The notes beneath the pieces are model-generated. The model was not told the origin of the DNA and searched no databases. It was given only the letters and a program-made list of their open reading frames with translations. DNA of 42,558 nt from JBFKQC01 sp041627895. GTDB lineage: Bacteria > Pseudomonadota > Alphaproteobacteria > Rhodobacterales > Rhodobacteraceae. Positions within the stretch are counted from its first letter, which is position 1, and each line of letters starts with the position of its first letter. The position numbers were made by a program, and so were the translations under genes. The stretch lies in NCBI GenBank assembly GCA_041627895.1, contig JBFKQC010000030.1:1-42558 (forward strand). Direction: 5' to 3'. Of the stretch, positions 24,981 to 33,258 are shown one piece after another.

Positions 24981-25487
24981 ATGGCCGAAGGTGGCGCGGG
25001 GACACCGGGCGGCGAAAGCCTGCTGTTCCTGACCGACGAGCAGTTGAGGAAGGGAATCGAGGCGATGTTCTTCGCCTATCGCGGCTTCACCGCCGATCCC
25101 GACCGGATTCTAGCCGAACAGGGCTATGGCCGCGCGCATCACCGTGCGATCCATTTCATCAACCGTTCGCCCGGCACCACGGTGAACAACCTTCTGAACA
25201 TCCTCGGCGTCACCAAGCAGTCGCTGAACCGCGTGCTGCGCTCCCTGATAGAGGACGGGCTGGTCGAAAGCCGTGTCGGCACCCGCGACAAGCGCGAACG
25301 CAACCTGTATCTCACGGGAAGGGGCGCTGCGCTGGAGGCCGAGCTGTCGACCGCGCAGCGCGCGCGGATGCGGCAGGCCTATCGCACCGCCGGGCCCGAG
25401 GCCGTGGCCGGGTTCCGCACCGTGCTCGAGGCGATGATGGATCCCGAAATGCGGCGGCATTTCGCGGCGTTGAAGGAGGCGACCTGA
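24981..25487 (+). CDS. petP: MarR-family transcriptional regulator, PetP-like
   Basis: A 168-aa winged-helix regulator. Residues 45-110 hold the MarR core: AHHRAIHFINRSPGTTVNNLLNILGVTKQSLNRVLRSLIEDGLVES, then the wing RVGTRDKRERNLYLTGRGAALE. Flanking helices serve dimerisation. It overlaps the following OmpR-type gene by one base (TGATG). The pair matches petP-petR of Rhodobacter, reported near the cytochrome bc1 genes and tied to photosynthetic and respiratory growth. The gene name is by synteny and family. No bc1 genes are in this window. Confidence 0.85.
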   Translation: MAEGGAGTPGGESLLFLTDEQLRKGIEAMFFAYRGFTADPDRILAEQGYGRAHHRAIHFINRSPGTTVNNLLNILGVTKQSLNRVLRSLIEDGLVESRVGTRDKRERNLYLTGRGAALEAELSTAQRARMRQAYRTAGPEAVAGFRTVLEAMMDPEMRRHFAALKEAT

Positions 25488-26194
25488 TGACCGGCCAGGC
25501 GGACGCGCATCTTCTGATCGTCGACGACGACGAGCGCATTCGCGGGCTGTTGCAGAAGTTCCTGATGCGGCACGGGTTCTGGGTAACGGCGGCGCGCGAC
25601 GCGCGGCATGCGAGGGCGGTGCTGAGCGGGCTGGAGTTCGACCTGATCGTGCTGGACGTGATGATGCCCGGCGAGGACGGCGTGACGCTGACCCGCAGCC
25701 TGCGCGAGGACGGCGTGACGACGCCGATCCTGCTTTTGACCGCCAAAGGCGAGACCGAGGACCGGATCGCCGGGCTCGAGGCGGGGGCCGACGACTATCT
25801 CGCCAAACCGTTCGAGCCGAAGGAATTGCTGCTCAGGATCAACGCGATCCTCCGTCGTGTCCCGGTTCAGGCGGCAGCCGACGAAGCCCCGAAATTCCTG
25901 ACGCTGGGGCCGATCCGCTACGACGTCGAGCGCGGCGAGATGTGGCAGGGCGACCAGCTGGTGCGGCTGACGGCGACGGAAGCGCAACTGATGCGCATTT
26001 TCTCGGCCTGCCCCGGCGAACCGGTGAGCCGCGCCAAGCTGGTCGAGGATCTCGGCCGCGACCGGGGCCAGGCGCAAGAGCGCGCCGTGGACGTGCAGAT
26101 CACGCGGCTGCGCCGCAAGATCGAGCAGGACCCGAAACAGCCGCGCTATCTCCAGACGGTGCGAGGCGCGGGGTACATGCTGGCACCGGATTGA
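25487..26194 (+). CDS. petR: OmpR-family response regulator, PetR-like
   Basis: A 235-aa two-domain response regulator. The receiver domain (about 8-122) has the acidic pocket DDD at 13-15, the phosphoacceptor Asp57 in LIVLDVMMPGEDG, and Lys107 in DDYLAKPFEPKELL. The C-terminal winged helix (about 138-232) has ATEAQLMRIFSACPGEPVSRAKLVEDL and VDVQITRLRRKIEQDPKQPRYLQTVRGAGYML. No sensor kinase is adjacent, which fits the MarR-paired PetR arrangement. Translation is coupled to petP. Confidence 0.9.
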   Translation: MTGQADAHLLIVDDDERIRGLLQKFLMRHGFWVTAARDARHARAVLSGLEFDLIVLDVMMPGEDGVTLTRSLREDGVTTPILLLTAKGETEDRIAGLEAGADDYLAKPFEPKELLLRINAILRRVPVQAAADEAPKFLTLGPIRYDVERGEMWQGDQLVRLTATEAQLMRIFSACPGEPVSRAKLVEDLGRDRGQAQERAVDVQITRLRRKIEQDPKQPRYLQTVRGAGYMLAPD

Positions 26195-26265
26195 GCCCTG
26201 CACCGCGCGGATACCTGCCGAACAGAAGCGCGCGGAAGCGCACGATGTGACAGGAGCGGCCCGGT

Positions 26266-26814
26266 TCAGCGCGGCCGGTCGCAGGCCGCGGGAATCGGGA
26301 TCGCGTCGGTCCATTCGGTCACAGGCAGCGCGGGCTGGCCCGTGCGCACCGCACGGCGTGGCTTCGCGCCCTCTTCGAGAAACCCGCGCCCGGTCAGAAG
26401 GTTCAGATCGCACGTGCCGTAGCCATCGGGGTCGAGCGTATCGTACCAGTCGAACGTCAATCCGGCGACGAGATAGGCGCCGCGCCGGTGGGCGATGGTT
26501 AGCGTCAGGTGCCAGCGGTCGCGCCCGATCGCCTCGTTCATCGAGGTGAGCCTGAGCGATCCGTTCGGCGCAAGCGACAGTTCCAACCGCTGGCCAATGC
26601 CGCCGATCCAGGCGATGTCGCGCGCCACGATCACGGCGCCGGGGGTCTCGATCCGCAGGTTCGCGCTGCCGTCGCCGTCGTCGATCAGCGCAAAGCGCTC
26701 GGCCGCGCCGTCGCCGTCGAGATCGGCGAGGACGGCGCCGCCCACGGTCTGGGCAGAGGCCGGCAGGGCGGCGAGGACCAGCGCGACGGCGGCGGATGCG
26801 AGGCGGCTTGTCAT
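26266..26814 (-). CDS. Secreted protein of unknown function with DxDGDG motif
   Basis: A 182-aa protein with a signal peptide (MTSRLASAAVALVLAALPASA, cleaved near residue 21). The mature part begins with an FG-GAP/VCBS-like calcium-type motif (LADLDGDGAAERFALIDDGDG) and continues as a beta-rich domain ending in TCDLNLLTGRG and ACDRPR. Two Cys near the C-terminus may form a disulfide. The ATG at 26814 is chosen because of the signal peptide. Only 28 bp separate it from the divergent HDAC-like gene. Function unknown. Confidence 0.75.
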   Translation of the reverse strand: MTSRLASAAVALVLAALPASAQTVGGAVLADLDGDGAAERFALIDDGDGSANLRIETPGAVIVARDIAWIGGIGQRLELSLAPNGSLRLTSMNEAIGRDRWHLTLTIAHRRGAYLVAGLTFDWYDTLDPDGYGTCDLNLLTGRGFLEEGAKPRRAVRTGQPALPVTEWTDAIPIPAACDRPR

Positions 26815-26842
26815 GGGCGGCGGATTCCGGTTCGGTGGGGGT

Positions 26843-27778
26843 ATGACGACGCTCTTGCTATCACATCGCTCCAGCCTCGACCACGTCACCCCGCCCGGCC
26901 ATCCCGAACGGGTCGCGCGCTACGAGGCCGTGACGCGCGCGCTGGAGGCACCCGCCTTCGCGGCGCTGGACCGGCGCGAGGCCCCGGTCTGCGGCCGGGC
27001 GGAGATCCTGCGCTGCCATCCCGAGGACTACGTAGCAGCGGTCGAGGCGGCGATTCCGGACGAAGGCTATCGCGCGCTCGACCCCGACACGCATGTTTCT
27101 GCAGGTTCGCTTGAGCCCGCGATGCGTGCCGTCGGCGGCGCCGGCGCGGCCGTGGACGCCGTGTTGGCGGGCGAGGCGACCAACGCCTTTGTCGCGATGC
27201 GCCCGCCGGGGCACCACGCCGAGCCCGCGCGCGCCATGGGGTTCTGCCTGTTCGGCACGGTCGCCATCGCCGCAAAGCGCGCGCTGGACCTGCACGGTCT
27301 GAGCCGCGTTGCGGTGGTCGATTTCGACGTTCACCACGGCAACGGCACGCAGGCGCTGCTTTGGAACGAGGCACGGGCGCTGTTCGCCTCGAGCCACCAG
27401 ATGCCGCTTTATCCCGGCACCGGCGCGCCGCACGAGCGGGGCGCACATGACAATATCCTGAATGTGCCGCTCGACCCGATGACCGGCGGCGGCGAGATGC
27501 GCCGCGCCTATGACAACATCATCCTGCCGTCCGTCGCCGAATTCGACCCCGAGCTGATCCTGGTCTCGGCCGGGTTCGACGCCCATGCGGCCGACCCGCT
27601 GGCCAACCTGAATTGGACCACCGAGGATTTCGCCTGGGTCACGCGGCGGATCTGCGACGTGGCGGGCGACGTCTGCGAGGGCCGCGTGGTCTCGTCGCTG
27701 GAGGGCGGCTATGACCTCGATGCGCTGGGCGCCAGCGTGGCGGCGCATGTGCGCGAGCTAATGGCCGCGCAGGCATAA
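26843..27778 (+). CDS. Histone deacetylase-family hydrolase
   Basis: A 311-aa class II HDAC-like amidohydrolase, acting in bacteria on acetylated polyamines or other acetylamides. Zn and catalytic motifs: MRPPGHHAEP with the His124/His125 pair, VVDFDVHHGNGTQ (Asp162, His164 as metal ligands), SAGFDAHAADPLANL with a further Asp, and the terminal SSLEGGYDLDALGASVAAHV. Length is typical. The start ATG at 26843 follows GGTGGGGG. Downstream lies a remnant of a second copy of its C-terminus, then xseB, which in relatives directly follows this gene. Confidence 0.93.
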   Translation: MTTLLLSHRSSLDHVTPPGHPERVARYEAVTRALEAPAFAALDRREAPVCGRAEILRCHPEDYVAAVEAAIPDEGYRALDPDTHVSAGSLEPAMRAVGGAGAAVDAVLAGEATNAFVAMRPPGHHAEPARAMGFCLFGTVAIAAKRALDLHGLSRVAVVDFDVHHGNGTQALLWNEARALFASSHQMPLYPGTGAPHERGAHDNILNVPLDPMTGGGEMRRAYDNIILPSVAEFDPELILVSAGFDAHAADPLANLNWTTEDFAWVTRRICDVAGDVCEGRVVSSLEGGYDLDALGASVAAHVRELMAAQA

Positions 27779-27779
27779 C

Positions 27780-27926
27780 GCGGGCGGTGCGCCCGGTCGA
27801 TCCGCCCGATGGCGCGCGACCTGCGGCCTGCGTCTGGTCTCGGCCCACGAAGGCGGCTATGACTCGGGCGCGCCCGAACGGTCGGTCAGAGCGCAGGTGG
27901 AGGTGCTGTTGGAGGCTGCGGCATGA
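27780..27926 (+). pseudogene. Remnant of a second HDAC-like gene (3' end only)
   Basis: The frame ending in TGA at 27924-27926 reads LRLVSAHEGGYDSGAPERSV then RAQVEVLLEAAA. Compared with the last 31 residues of the intact HDAC-like gene just upstream, 16 of 31 positions are identical without any gap, including EGGYD, and both end at the stop at the same position. Farther upstream the similarity fades and no start exists. The remnant overlaps xseB by 4 nt (ATGA), the coupling expected of an ancestral HDAC-xseB pair. It therefore looks like a leftover from a second, mostly deleted HDAC-like gene. Confidence 0.7.
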
Positions 27927-28165
27927 GCGAGACCCCGGTCGGCGAGATGAGTTTCGAGCAGGCGATGCGCGAACTGGAGGCGGTCGTCGGCAAGCTTGAA
28001 TCGGGGGACGTGGAACTGGAGGCCTCGATCAAGCTTTACGAGCGCGGCGCCGCGTTGAAGAAGCGCTGCGAGGAAAAGCTGAAGGAGGCCGAAGAAAAGG
28101 TCGCCGCGATCACGCTGGACGAACAGGGCCAGCCCAAGGGCACGACGCCGGTCGACGCCTCGTGA
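27923..28165 (+). CDS. xseB: Exodeoxyribonuclease VII small subunit
   Basis: An 80-aa subunit of the ssDNA exonuclease formed with XseA. The core MSFEQAMRELEAVVGKLESGDVELEASIKLYERGAALKKRCEEKLKEAEEKV is diagnostic. The ATG overlaps the stop of the HDAC remnant, and its stop overlaps the GTG of ispA (GTGA), so it is tightly coupled on both sides. It leads the isoprenoid run xseB-ispA-dxs, a common alphaproteobacterial order. Confidence 0.96.
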   Translation: MSETPVGEMSFEQAMRELEAVVGKLESGDVELEASIKLYERGAALKKRCEEKLKEAEEKVAAITLDEQGQPKGTTPVDAS

Positions 28166-29031
28166 GCTTCGATCTGGCGCTGAAGGGCTGCGCCGCGGAT
28201 ATCCAGGACTGCCTGAATGACGCGCTGTCCGGCGACACGGACGTGCCGGTCCTGCAGGCGATGCGCTATGCCGTTTCGGGCGGCAAGCGGCTGCGCGGCT
28301 TTCTGGTGATGGAAAGCGCGGGTTTGCATGGAATCGGATCGAAATCCTCGATCTGGCCCGCCGCCGCGATCGAGGCGATGCACGCCTATTCGCTGGTTCA
28401 CGACGATCTGCCGTGCATGGATGACGACGATCTGCGCCGCGGCCAGCCGACGGTGCATGTGCAATGGGACGAGGCGACGGCGGTGCTGGTGGGCGACGCA
28501 TTGCAGGCGCTTGCCTTCGAACTCGTCGCACGCACGGAGGTCGGCACGGCAGAGGTGCGCGTCGCACTGACGGCGGCGCTGGCCCGCGCCGCCGGGGCTG
28601 CCGGGATGGTTCTGGGCCAGGCACAGGACATCGCTGCCGAGACCGCGGAAATGCCGCTGAGCCTGGACCGGATCACCGAGTTGCAGCGCAACAAGACCGG
28701 GGCGCTGATCGAATGGTCCTGTGCAGCGGGCGCGATCATGGCGGGAAAAGATGCCGCGCCGATGCGGCAATTCGCCCGTGCCCTGGGCCTTGCCTTTCAG
28801 ATCGCCGACGACATCTTGGATGTCGAGGGGGATAGCGCGGCACTGGGCAAGCGCGTCGGCAAGGATTCCGGGGCCGGCAAGGCGACCTTCGTTTCGCTTC
28901 TCGGTCTCGGCGCGGCGAAGGCGCGGGCGCGCGATCTGGTCGACGAGGCCTGTGCGGTGCTAAAACCCTACGGCGCGAAAGCGGAACGCTTGCGCCAGGC
29001 GGCCCGCTTCGTTATCTCGCGCCGGATGTAG
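28162..29031 (+). CDS. ispA: Farnesyl (polyprenyl) diphosphate synthase
   Basis: A 289-aa trans-prenyltransferase that condenses isopentenyl diphosphate with allylic diphosphates to C15. The first Asp-rich motif lies in SLVHDDLPCMDDDDLRRG, the second in FQIADDILD, and GGKRLRGFLVMES, GQAQDIAAE and NKTGALIEWSC are family marks. The start is GTG 28162, overlapping the xseB stop by 4 nt. The product feeds ubiquinone, undecaprenyl phosphate and possibly carotenoid synthesis. Chain length cannot be fixed by eye, but FPP synthase is the standard role at this position. Confidence 0.93.
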   Translation: MSFDLALKGCAADIQDCLNDALSGDTDVPVLQAMRYAVSGGKRLRGFLVMESAGLHGIGSKSSIWPAAAIEAMHAYSLVHDDLPCMDDDDLRRGQPTVHVQWDEATAVLVGDALQALAFELVARTEVGTAEVRVALTAALARAAGAAGMVLGQAQDIAAETAEMPLSLDRITELQRNKTGALIEWSCAAGAIMAGKDAAPMRQFARALGLAFQIADDILDVEGDSAALGKRVGKDSGAGKATFVSLLGLGAAKARARDLVDEACAVLKPYGAKAERLRQAARFVISRRM

Positions 29032-29054
29032 GACGCCCCGAAGGGGAGAGCGCG

Positions 29055-30983
29055 ATGGCCGATCGGCCGAACACACCGATGCTCGACCGGGTGCATGTCC
29101 CGGCGGACCTGAAAAGGCTGAGCGACGGCGAGTTGCGGCGGCTGGCCGACGAATTGCGTGCCGAGACGATCAGCGCGGTCAGCGAAACCGGCGGGCATCT
29201 GGGCGCCGGGCTGGGGGTCGTCGAACTGACGGTGGCGCTGCACGCGGTCTTCGACACGCCGCGCGACCGCCTGATCTGGGATGTCAGCCACCAGTGCTAT
29301 CCGCACAAGATCATCACCGGGCGGCGCGAGCGCATCCGGACGCTGCGCCAAAAGGACGGGCTGAGCGGTTTCACCAAGCGGTCGGAATCGCCCTACGACC
29401 CGTTCGGCGCCGCGCATTCGTCGACCTCGATCAGCGCGGCGCTGGGATTTGCCGTGGCGCGGGACCTCGGAGGGTCCCCCGATCCCGGGATCGGCGATGC
29501 CGTCGCGGTGATCGGCGACGGCGCGATGAGTGCCGGCATGGCCTATGAGGCGATGAACAATGCCGGCCACCTGAAGAAGCGGCTATTCGTGATCCTGAAC
29601 GACAACGAAATGTCGATCGCGCCGCCTGTGGGCGCGATGTCGTCCTATCTGTCCCGGCTGTACGCTGGCGAGCCGTTCCAGGAACTGAAGGCCGCCGCCA
29701 AGGGCGCGGTCAGCCTGCTGCCCGAGCCGTTCCAGGAGGGTGCGCGCCGCGCCAAGGAACTGCTGAAGGGCATGACTGTGGGCGGCACGCTGTTCGAGGA
29801 ACTGGGGTTCAGCTATGTCGGGCCGATCGACGGGCACGACCTCGACCAGCTTCTGCCGGTGCTCAGAACCGCGCGGGCGCGGGCCACGGGGCCGACGCTG
29901 ATCCACGTGATCACGACCAAGGGCAAGGGCTATGCCCCCGCCGAAGAGGCCCGCGACCGCGGGCATGGCGTGTCCCGGTTTGATGTGATCACCGGCAAGC
30001 AAAGGAAGGCGGCCAGCAACGCGCCGAGCTATACCAAGGTCTTCGCGCAGTCGCTGATCGACGAGGCGGCGCGCGACGACAAGATCGTCGCGGTGACCGC
30101 CGCGATGCCCGACGGCACCGGGCTGAACCTGTTTGCCGAACGCTTCCCGAAACGCTGCTTCGACGTCGGTATTGCCGAGCAGCATGGCGTGACCTTCTGC
30201 GCCGGGCTGGCGGCAGGAGGGATGAAGCCGTTCTGCGCGATCTACTCGACCTTCCTGCAGCGCGGCTATGACCAGGTCGTGCACGACGTGGCGATCCAGC
30301 GGCTGCCGGTGCGGTTCGCCATAGACCGCGCCGGGCTGGTGGGCGCCGATGGTGCGACCCATGCCGGCGCTTTCGACATCGCCTATCTGGCGAACCTGCC
30401 CGGCATGGTGGTGATGGCCGCCGCCGACGAGGCAGAGCTGAAACACATGGTCGCCACCGCCGCGGCCTACGGCGACGGTCCCGTCGCGTTCCGCTTTCCG
30501 CGCGGCGAGGGTGTGGGCGTGGACCTGCCCGAGCGCGGCGAAGTGCTGGAGATCGGCAAGGGCCGCCTGGTGCGCGAGGGAAGCCGGGTCGCGATCCTGT
30601 CCTTCGGCGCGCGCCTGAAGGAAGTCACCGACGCCGCCGACGCGCTGGCGGCGCGCGGCATCGCGCCGACCGTGGCCGACGCGCGCTTTGCCAAGCCGCT
30701 GGACCGCGACCTGATCCTGCGGCTCGCGGACGGGCACGAAGCGCTGATCACCATCGAGGAGGGCGCGGTCGGCGGCTTCGGCAGCCATGTGGCGCAGCTT
30801 CTGTCCGACGAGGGCGTGTTCGACCGCGGCCTGGCCTTCCGGTCCATGGTTCTGCCGGACGTGTTCATCGACCAGGCGAGCCCGCGCGAGATGTACACCG
30901 TGGCGCGGATGAATGCCGAGGATATCGAGGCGAAGGTGCTTGAGGTGCTGGGGGTCGCGCGGATCGGCAAAGCCTGGGCCTAG
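29055..30983 (+). CDS. dxs: 1-deoxy-D-xylulose-5-phosphate synthase
   Basis: A 642-aa thiamine-diphosphate enzyme that condenses pyruvate and glyceraldehyde 3-phosphate, the first step of the MEP isoprenoid pathway. It shows GAHSSTSISAALGFAVARD, the TPP motif GDGAMSAGMAYEAMNNA, then GIAEQHGVTFCAGLAAGGMKPFCAIYSTFLQRGYDQ, DRAGLVGADGATHAG and the C-terminal EEGAVGGFGSHV. Length is standard. It is 23 bp downstream of ispA, in the same unit. The stop TAG is followed within about 10 bp by the broken end of a cyclodeaminase gene. It depends on thiamine, linking it loosely with the thiBPQ uptake genes. Confidence 0.98.
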   Translation: MADRPNTPMLDRVHVPADLKRLSDGELRRLADELRAETISAVSETGGHLGAGLGVVELTVALHAVFDTPRDRLIWDVSHQCYPHKIITGRRERIRTLRQKDGLSGFTKRSESPYDPFGAAHSSTSISAALGFAVARDLGGSPDPGIGDAVAVIGDGAMSAGMAYEAMNNAGHLKKRLFVILNDNEMSIAPPVGAMSSYLSRLYAGEPFQELKAAAKGAVSLLPEPFQEGARRAKELLKGMTVGGTLFEELGFSYVGPIDGHDLDQLLPVLRTARARATGPTLIHVITTKGKGYAPAEEARDRGHGVSRFDVITGKQRKAASNAPSYTKVFAQSLIDEAARDDKIVAVTAAMPDGTGLNLFAERFPKRCFDVGIAEQHGVTFCAGLAAGGMKPFCAIYSTFLQRGYDQVVHDVAIQRLPVRFAIDRAGLVGADGATHAGAFDIAYLANLPGMVVMAAADEAELKHMVATAAAYGDGPVAFRFPRGEGVGVDLPERGEVLEIGKGRLVREGSRVAILSFGARLKEVTDAADALAARGIAPTVADARFAKPLDRDLILRLADGHEALITIEEGAVGGFGSHVAQLLSDEGVFDRGLAFRSMVLPDVFIDQASPREMYTVARMNAEDIEAKVLEVLGVARIGKAWA

Positions 30984-30989
30984 GGCCTG

Positions 30990-31516
30990 CGCGCCTGTTA
31001 CTTTCTCGATGTCGCTGGCGCAGGCTTCTGCGCGCGAAAAATCGCGCCCCCAGACAAGAATCCGTTCAATTTTGCGGACGATCGAGAGCGCCTTTATCTG
31101 CTCGCGGGCCTGTACGCCCGTGCCGACTATTCCGATTGTGGACACATCCTTTCTGGCCAAGTGGTGCGTTGCGACGGCGCCGGCCAATGCCGTTCGGACG
31201 TTCATTAGATAGCCGTTGTCCAGAAGTACCGCTTCGCAGAAGCCCGTCTCTGAATTGTTCGTGAGGATCACACTGCTGCTGCTGGGCACCCTTTCCGCGG
31301 GTTGTCATAGAATCCCGATGCCATCTTGATTGCAAACGTCGGGAGCCCATCGACATAGGCGCCCTTGACGTCGACGGCACTGCGCGGATCGATGTCGATG
31401 TGAAACACTGGTGGCATGCTGACACTACGGTCGCGCAGCCACAGATAGGATCGTTCAATGCAGTCAAGCGCGGAATGGTCGTGTCCCACCAATGCCCGGA
31501 TTTCGGCTTCGGTCAT
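30990..31516 (-). pseudogene. Ornithine cyclodeaminase/mu-crystallin family gene, frameshifted and 3'-truncated (EutC-like)
   Basis: Two frames join into one N-terminal half of a cyclodeaminase. The first (from ATG 31516) reads MTEAEIRALVGHDHSALDCI and then DVKGAYVDGLPTFAIKMASGF. The second resumes near 31289 with PSSSSVILTNNSETGF, then NVRTALAGAVATHHLARKD and the Rossmann motif GIVGTGVQAREQIKAL. A one-base deletion around 31287-31290 explains the shift. Similarity stops around 31000, just beside the dxs stop, so only about 170 of roughly 330 residues remain. Base composition is more AT-rich than the neighbours. Its ATG overlaps the stop of the upstream reductase (ATGA). Relatives act on ornithine or in ectoine use. 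Confidence 0.85.
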
Positions 31517-32388
31517 GATCTCCGTCGCTGGTCCGTCTCCAATAGTGCTGCGAGCCCCTTCCGATAGTTCGGATAAAGCAGCCGGACCCCCAGCTCGTCC
31601 TTGATCCGGTTGTTCCGAACCCGTTTGGACTCGGCGTAGAAGCTGCGCGCCATGGGGGTCATCCCGGCGGTTTCGAAATCCTCGGCGGGCGGAACCGGCA
31701 GGCCAAGCAATTCGGCGGCGTGGGCGATGACGTCCTGCGGCGGGGCCGGGTCGTCGTCGCAGAGGTTGTAGATCGCGCCTGGCCGGGGCCGCGCGATGGA
31801 GGCGGCGAGGACCTGGGCGATATCGTCGACGTGGATGCGGCTGAACACCTGGCCCGGCTTGACGATCCGCCGCGCGGTTCCGGCGCGCACCTTGGCGAAG
31901 GGGCCGCGGCCGGGGCCGTAGATGCCGGCCAGACGGAAGATGTGCAGCGCCAGCCCGGCCTCGGCGGCGAGCGCCTGCCAGGCGGCTTCGGCCTGGACCC
32001 TGAGCCGCCCGCGCCGCGTGGCCGGGGTCAGCGGCGTGGTCTCGTCGACCCAGCCGCCGCCATGGTCGCCATAGACGCCGGTGGTCGAGAGATATCCGAC
32101 CCAGGCGAGATGCGGTGCGGCGGCGGCGATTTCGGCCCTGTTCCGGCGCAGGACCGGGTCGCCGTCGTCGTCCGGGCCGGCGGAGACCAGCACATGCGTC
32201 GCGTCCGCAAGCGCCGCGGCAATGTCCGTGCCGGGCCAGATCAGGGGCTCTGCGCCCTCTGCCGCGAGCGCCACGGCCTTTGCTGCCGAGCGTGTCGTGC
32301 CGATGATCCGCCAGCCCTGCGGCAACAGGTGCCGCGCCAGGGCGCCCGCCGAATACCCGTGGCCGAAGGATAGAAGCGTCTGCGTCAT
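31513..32388 (-). CDS. NAD(P)-dependent epimerase/reductase-like protein (extended SDR, YeeZ-like)
   Basis: A 291-aa Rossmann protein. The N-terminal LLSFGHGYSAGALARHLLPQGWRIIGTTRS is a nucleotide-binding region; WVGYLSTTGVYGDHGGGWVDE and IFRLAGIYGPGRGPFAKVR are typical of the YeeZ/nucleoside-diphosphate-sugar epimerase-like group, and FSRIHVDDIAQVLAASI follows. The active-site YxxxK is not obvious, as in many of this atypical group. Substrate unknown. It is divergent from the ArsR-SRPBCC run, and its stop overlaps the start of a pseudogene, so the two formed a coupled pair. Confidence 0.82.
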   Translation of the reverse strand: MTQTLLSFGHGYSAGALARHLLPQGWRIIGTTRSAAKAVALAAEGAEPLIWPGTDIAAALADATHVLVSAGPDDDGDPVLRRNRAEIAAAAPHLAWVGYLSTTGVYGDHGGGWVDETTPLTPATRRGRLRVQAEAAWQALAAEAGLALHIFRLAGIYGPGRGPFAKVRAGTARRIVKPGQVFSRIHVDDIAQVLAASIARPRPGAIYNLCDDDPAPPQDVIAHAAELLGLPVPPAEDFETAGMTPMARSFYAESKRVRNNRIKDELGVRLLYPNYRKGLAALLETDQRRRS

Positions 32389-32453
32389 CGCCCCCTCATC
32401 CGATGCAGGCGCCGCCGATGCAAGCGGCTTGACGAATCGCGCTTTGGCGCATA

Positions 32454-32463
32454 GTTAATTAAC
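32454..32463. promoter_or_regulatory. Candidate ArsR operator GTTAATTAAC
   Basis: A perfect 10-bp palindrome lies 18 nt before the arsR start, flanked by CTTTGG (32442-32447) and CCAAAG (32463-32468). Its form GTTA-NN-TAAC matches the palindrome in front of the second ArsR gene at 34564-34573, with almost the same distance to the start codon. Confidence 0.55.
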
Positions 32464-32481
32464 CAAAGAGCGAATAATCAG

Positions 32482-32799
32482 ATGTCCGATCTCGTACAAA
32501 CCTTCGCGGCGCTGGGCGATGCCACGCGCTTTGCCATCGTCGAGCGGCTGTTGATCCGCGGCGCGCTGCCTGCCGGCGACCTGCTGGATGTCGCCGACAT
32601 CTCGGCGCCCGCGATCTCGCGCCACCTCAAGGTGCTGCGCGAGGCGGGGCTGATCACCCAGACCGTCGACAAGCAGCGCCGGATCTACGCCGTCGACCCG
32701 GCGGCGATGCAGTCCATCGAAAAATGGATGCTGGACCACGAAGCCTTCTGGAAGGGCAGCCTCGACCGGCTGGCCGCCGCGCTGGACAGAGAGGACTGA
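32482..32799 (+). CDS. ArsR-family transcriptional regulator
   Basis: A 105-aa winged-helix repressor: LVQTFAALGDATRFAIVERLL, the recognition helix ISAPAISRHLKVLREAGLI, and a wing with VDKQRRIYAVDP. No CxC metal site is present, so it belongs to the metal-independent ArsR group that usually precedes SRPBCC genes. The start ATG lies 18 nt after the GTTAATTAAC palindrome. It leads a plus-strand run with the SRPBCC gene 3 bp after its stop, and probably represses its own operon. A very similar recognition helix occurs in the second ArsR protein at 34256-34546. Confidence 0.9.
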   Translation: MSDLVQTFAALGDATRFAIVERLLIRGALPAGDLLDVADISAPAISRHLKVLREAGLITQTVDKQRRIYAVDPAAMQSIEKWMLDHEAFWKGSLDRLAAALDRED

Positions 32800-32802
32800 G
32801 CG

Positions 32803-33237
32803 ATGCCCACCCTGACGCTGGAACGCCACTTCGACGCCCCGCCCGAGCGCGTCTTTGCCTTCGTGTCGCAAACCGAGCACCTTCTCAAGTGGTGGGGGCC
32901 CGAGGGCATGTTCGTGCCCGAGCATCAACTGAGCTTCGAGCGCACCGGCCCCTGGATGTCGGTGATGAAGAATGACGAGGGCCAGCGGTTCAAGGTTTCG
33001 GGCCACGTGACCCATGTCGATCCGCCGAACTCGGTCGGTTTCACCTGGGCCTGGCACGACGAAAACGACCAGCGCGGCGTCGAAAGCCACGTGACGATCA
33101 AGTTGGTGCCCGCGCAGAACGGCGGCACGCAATTCACGCTCAGCCACGTCGACCTGCCTTCGGACGAGGTGGCGGCGAACCACGAGCAGGGGTGGACGTC
33201 TTCCCTGCGTAAGCTCGAGCGCCTCGCAAGCGCCTGA
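32803..33237 (+). CDS. SRPBCC/AHSA1-family protein
   Basis: A 144-aa START-like helix-grip protein of the AHSA1 type, a fold that binds hydrophobic ligands. It opens with TLERHFDAPPERVFAFVSQTEHLLKWWGPEG and includes VSGHVTHVDPPNSVGFTWAW and a C-terminal helix HEQGWTSSLRKLERLAS, all typical. The ArsR-SRPBCC pair with nearly adjoining genes is widespread, and the SRPBCC partner's ligand is generally unknown. It is likely repressed by the ArsR protein. Confidence 0.9.
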   Translation: MPTLTLERHFDAPPERVFAFVSQTEHLLKWWGPEGMFVPEHQLSFERTGPWMSVMKNDEGQRFKVSGHVTHVDPPNSVGFTWAWHDENDQRGVESHVTIKLVPAQNGGTQFTLSHVDLPSDEVAANHEQGWTSSLRKLERLASA

Positions 33238-33258
33238 TTTCAAGCAATGGAGATACCG

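Noticed and set aside
27787..27999. 70-aa frame between the HDAC-like gene and xseB
   Set aside because: It is in a different frame from the HDAC remnant, and overlaps xseB out of frame; composition is Arg-rich shadow-like.
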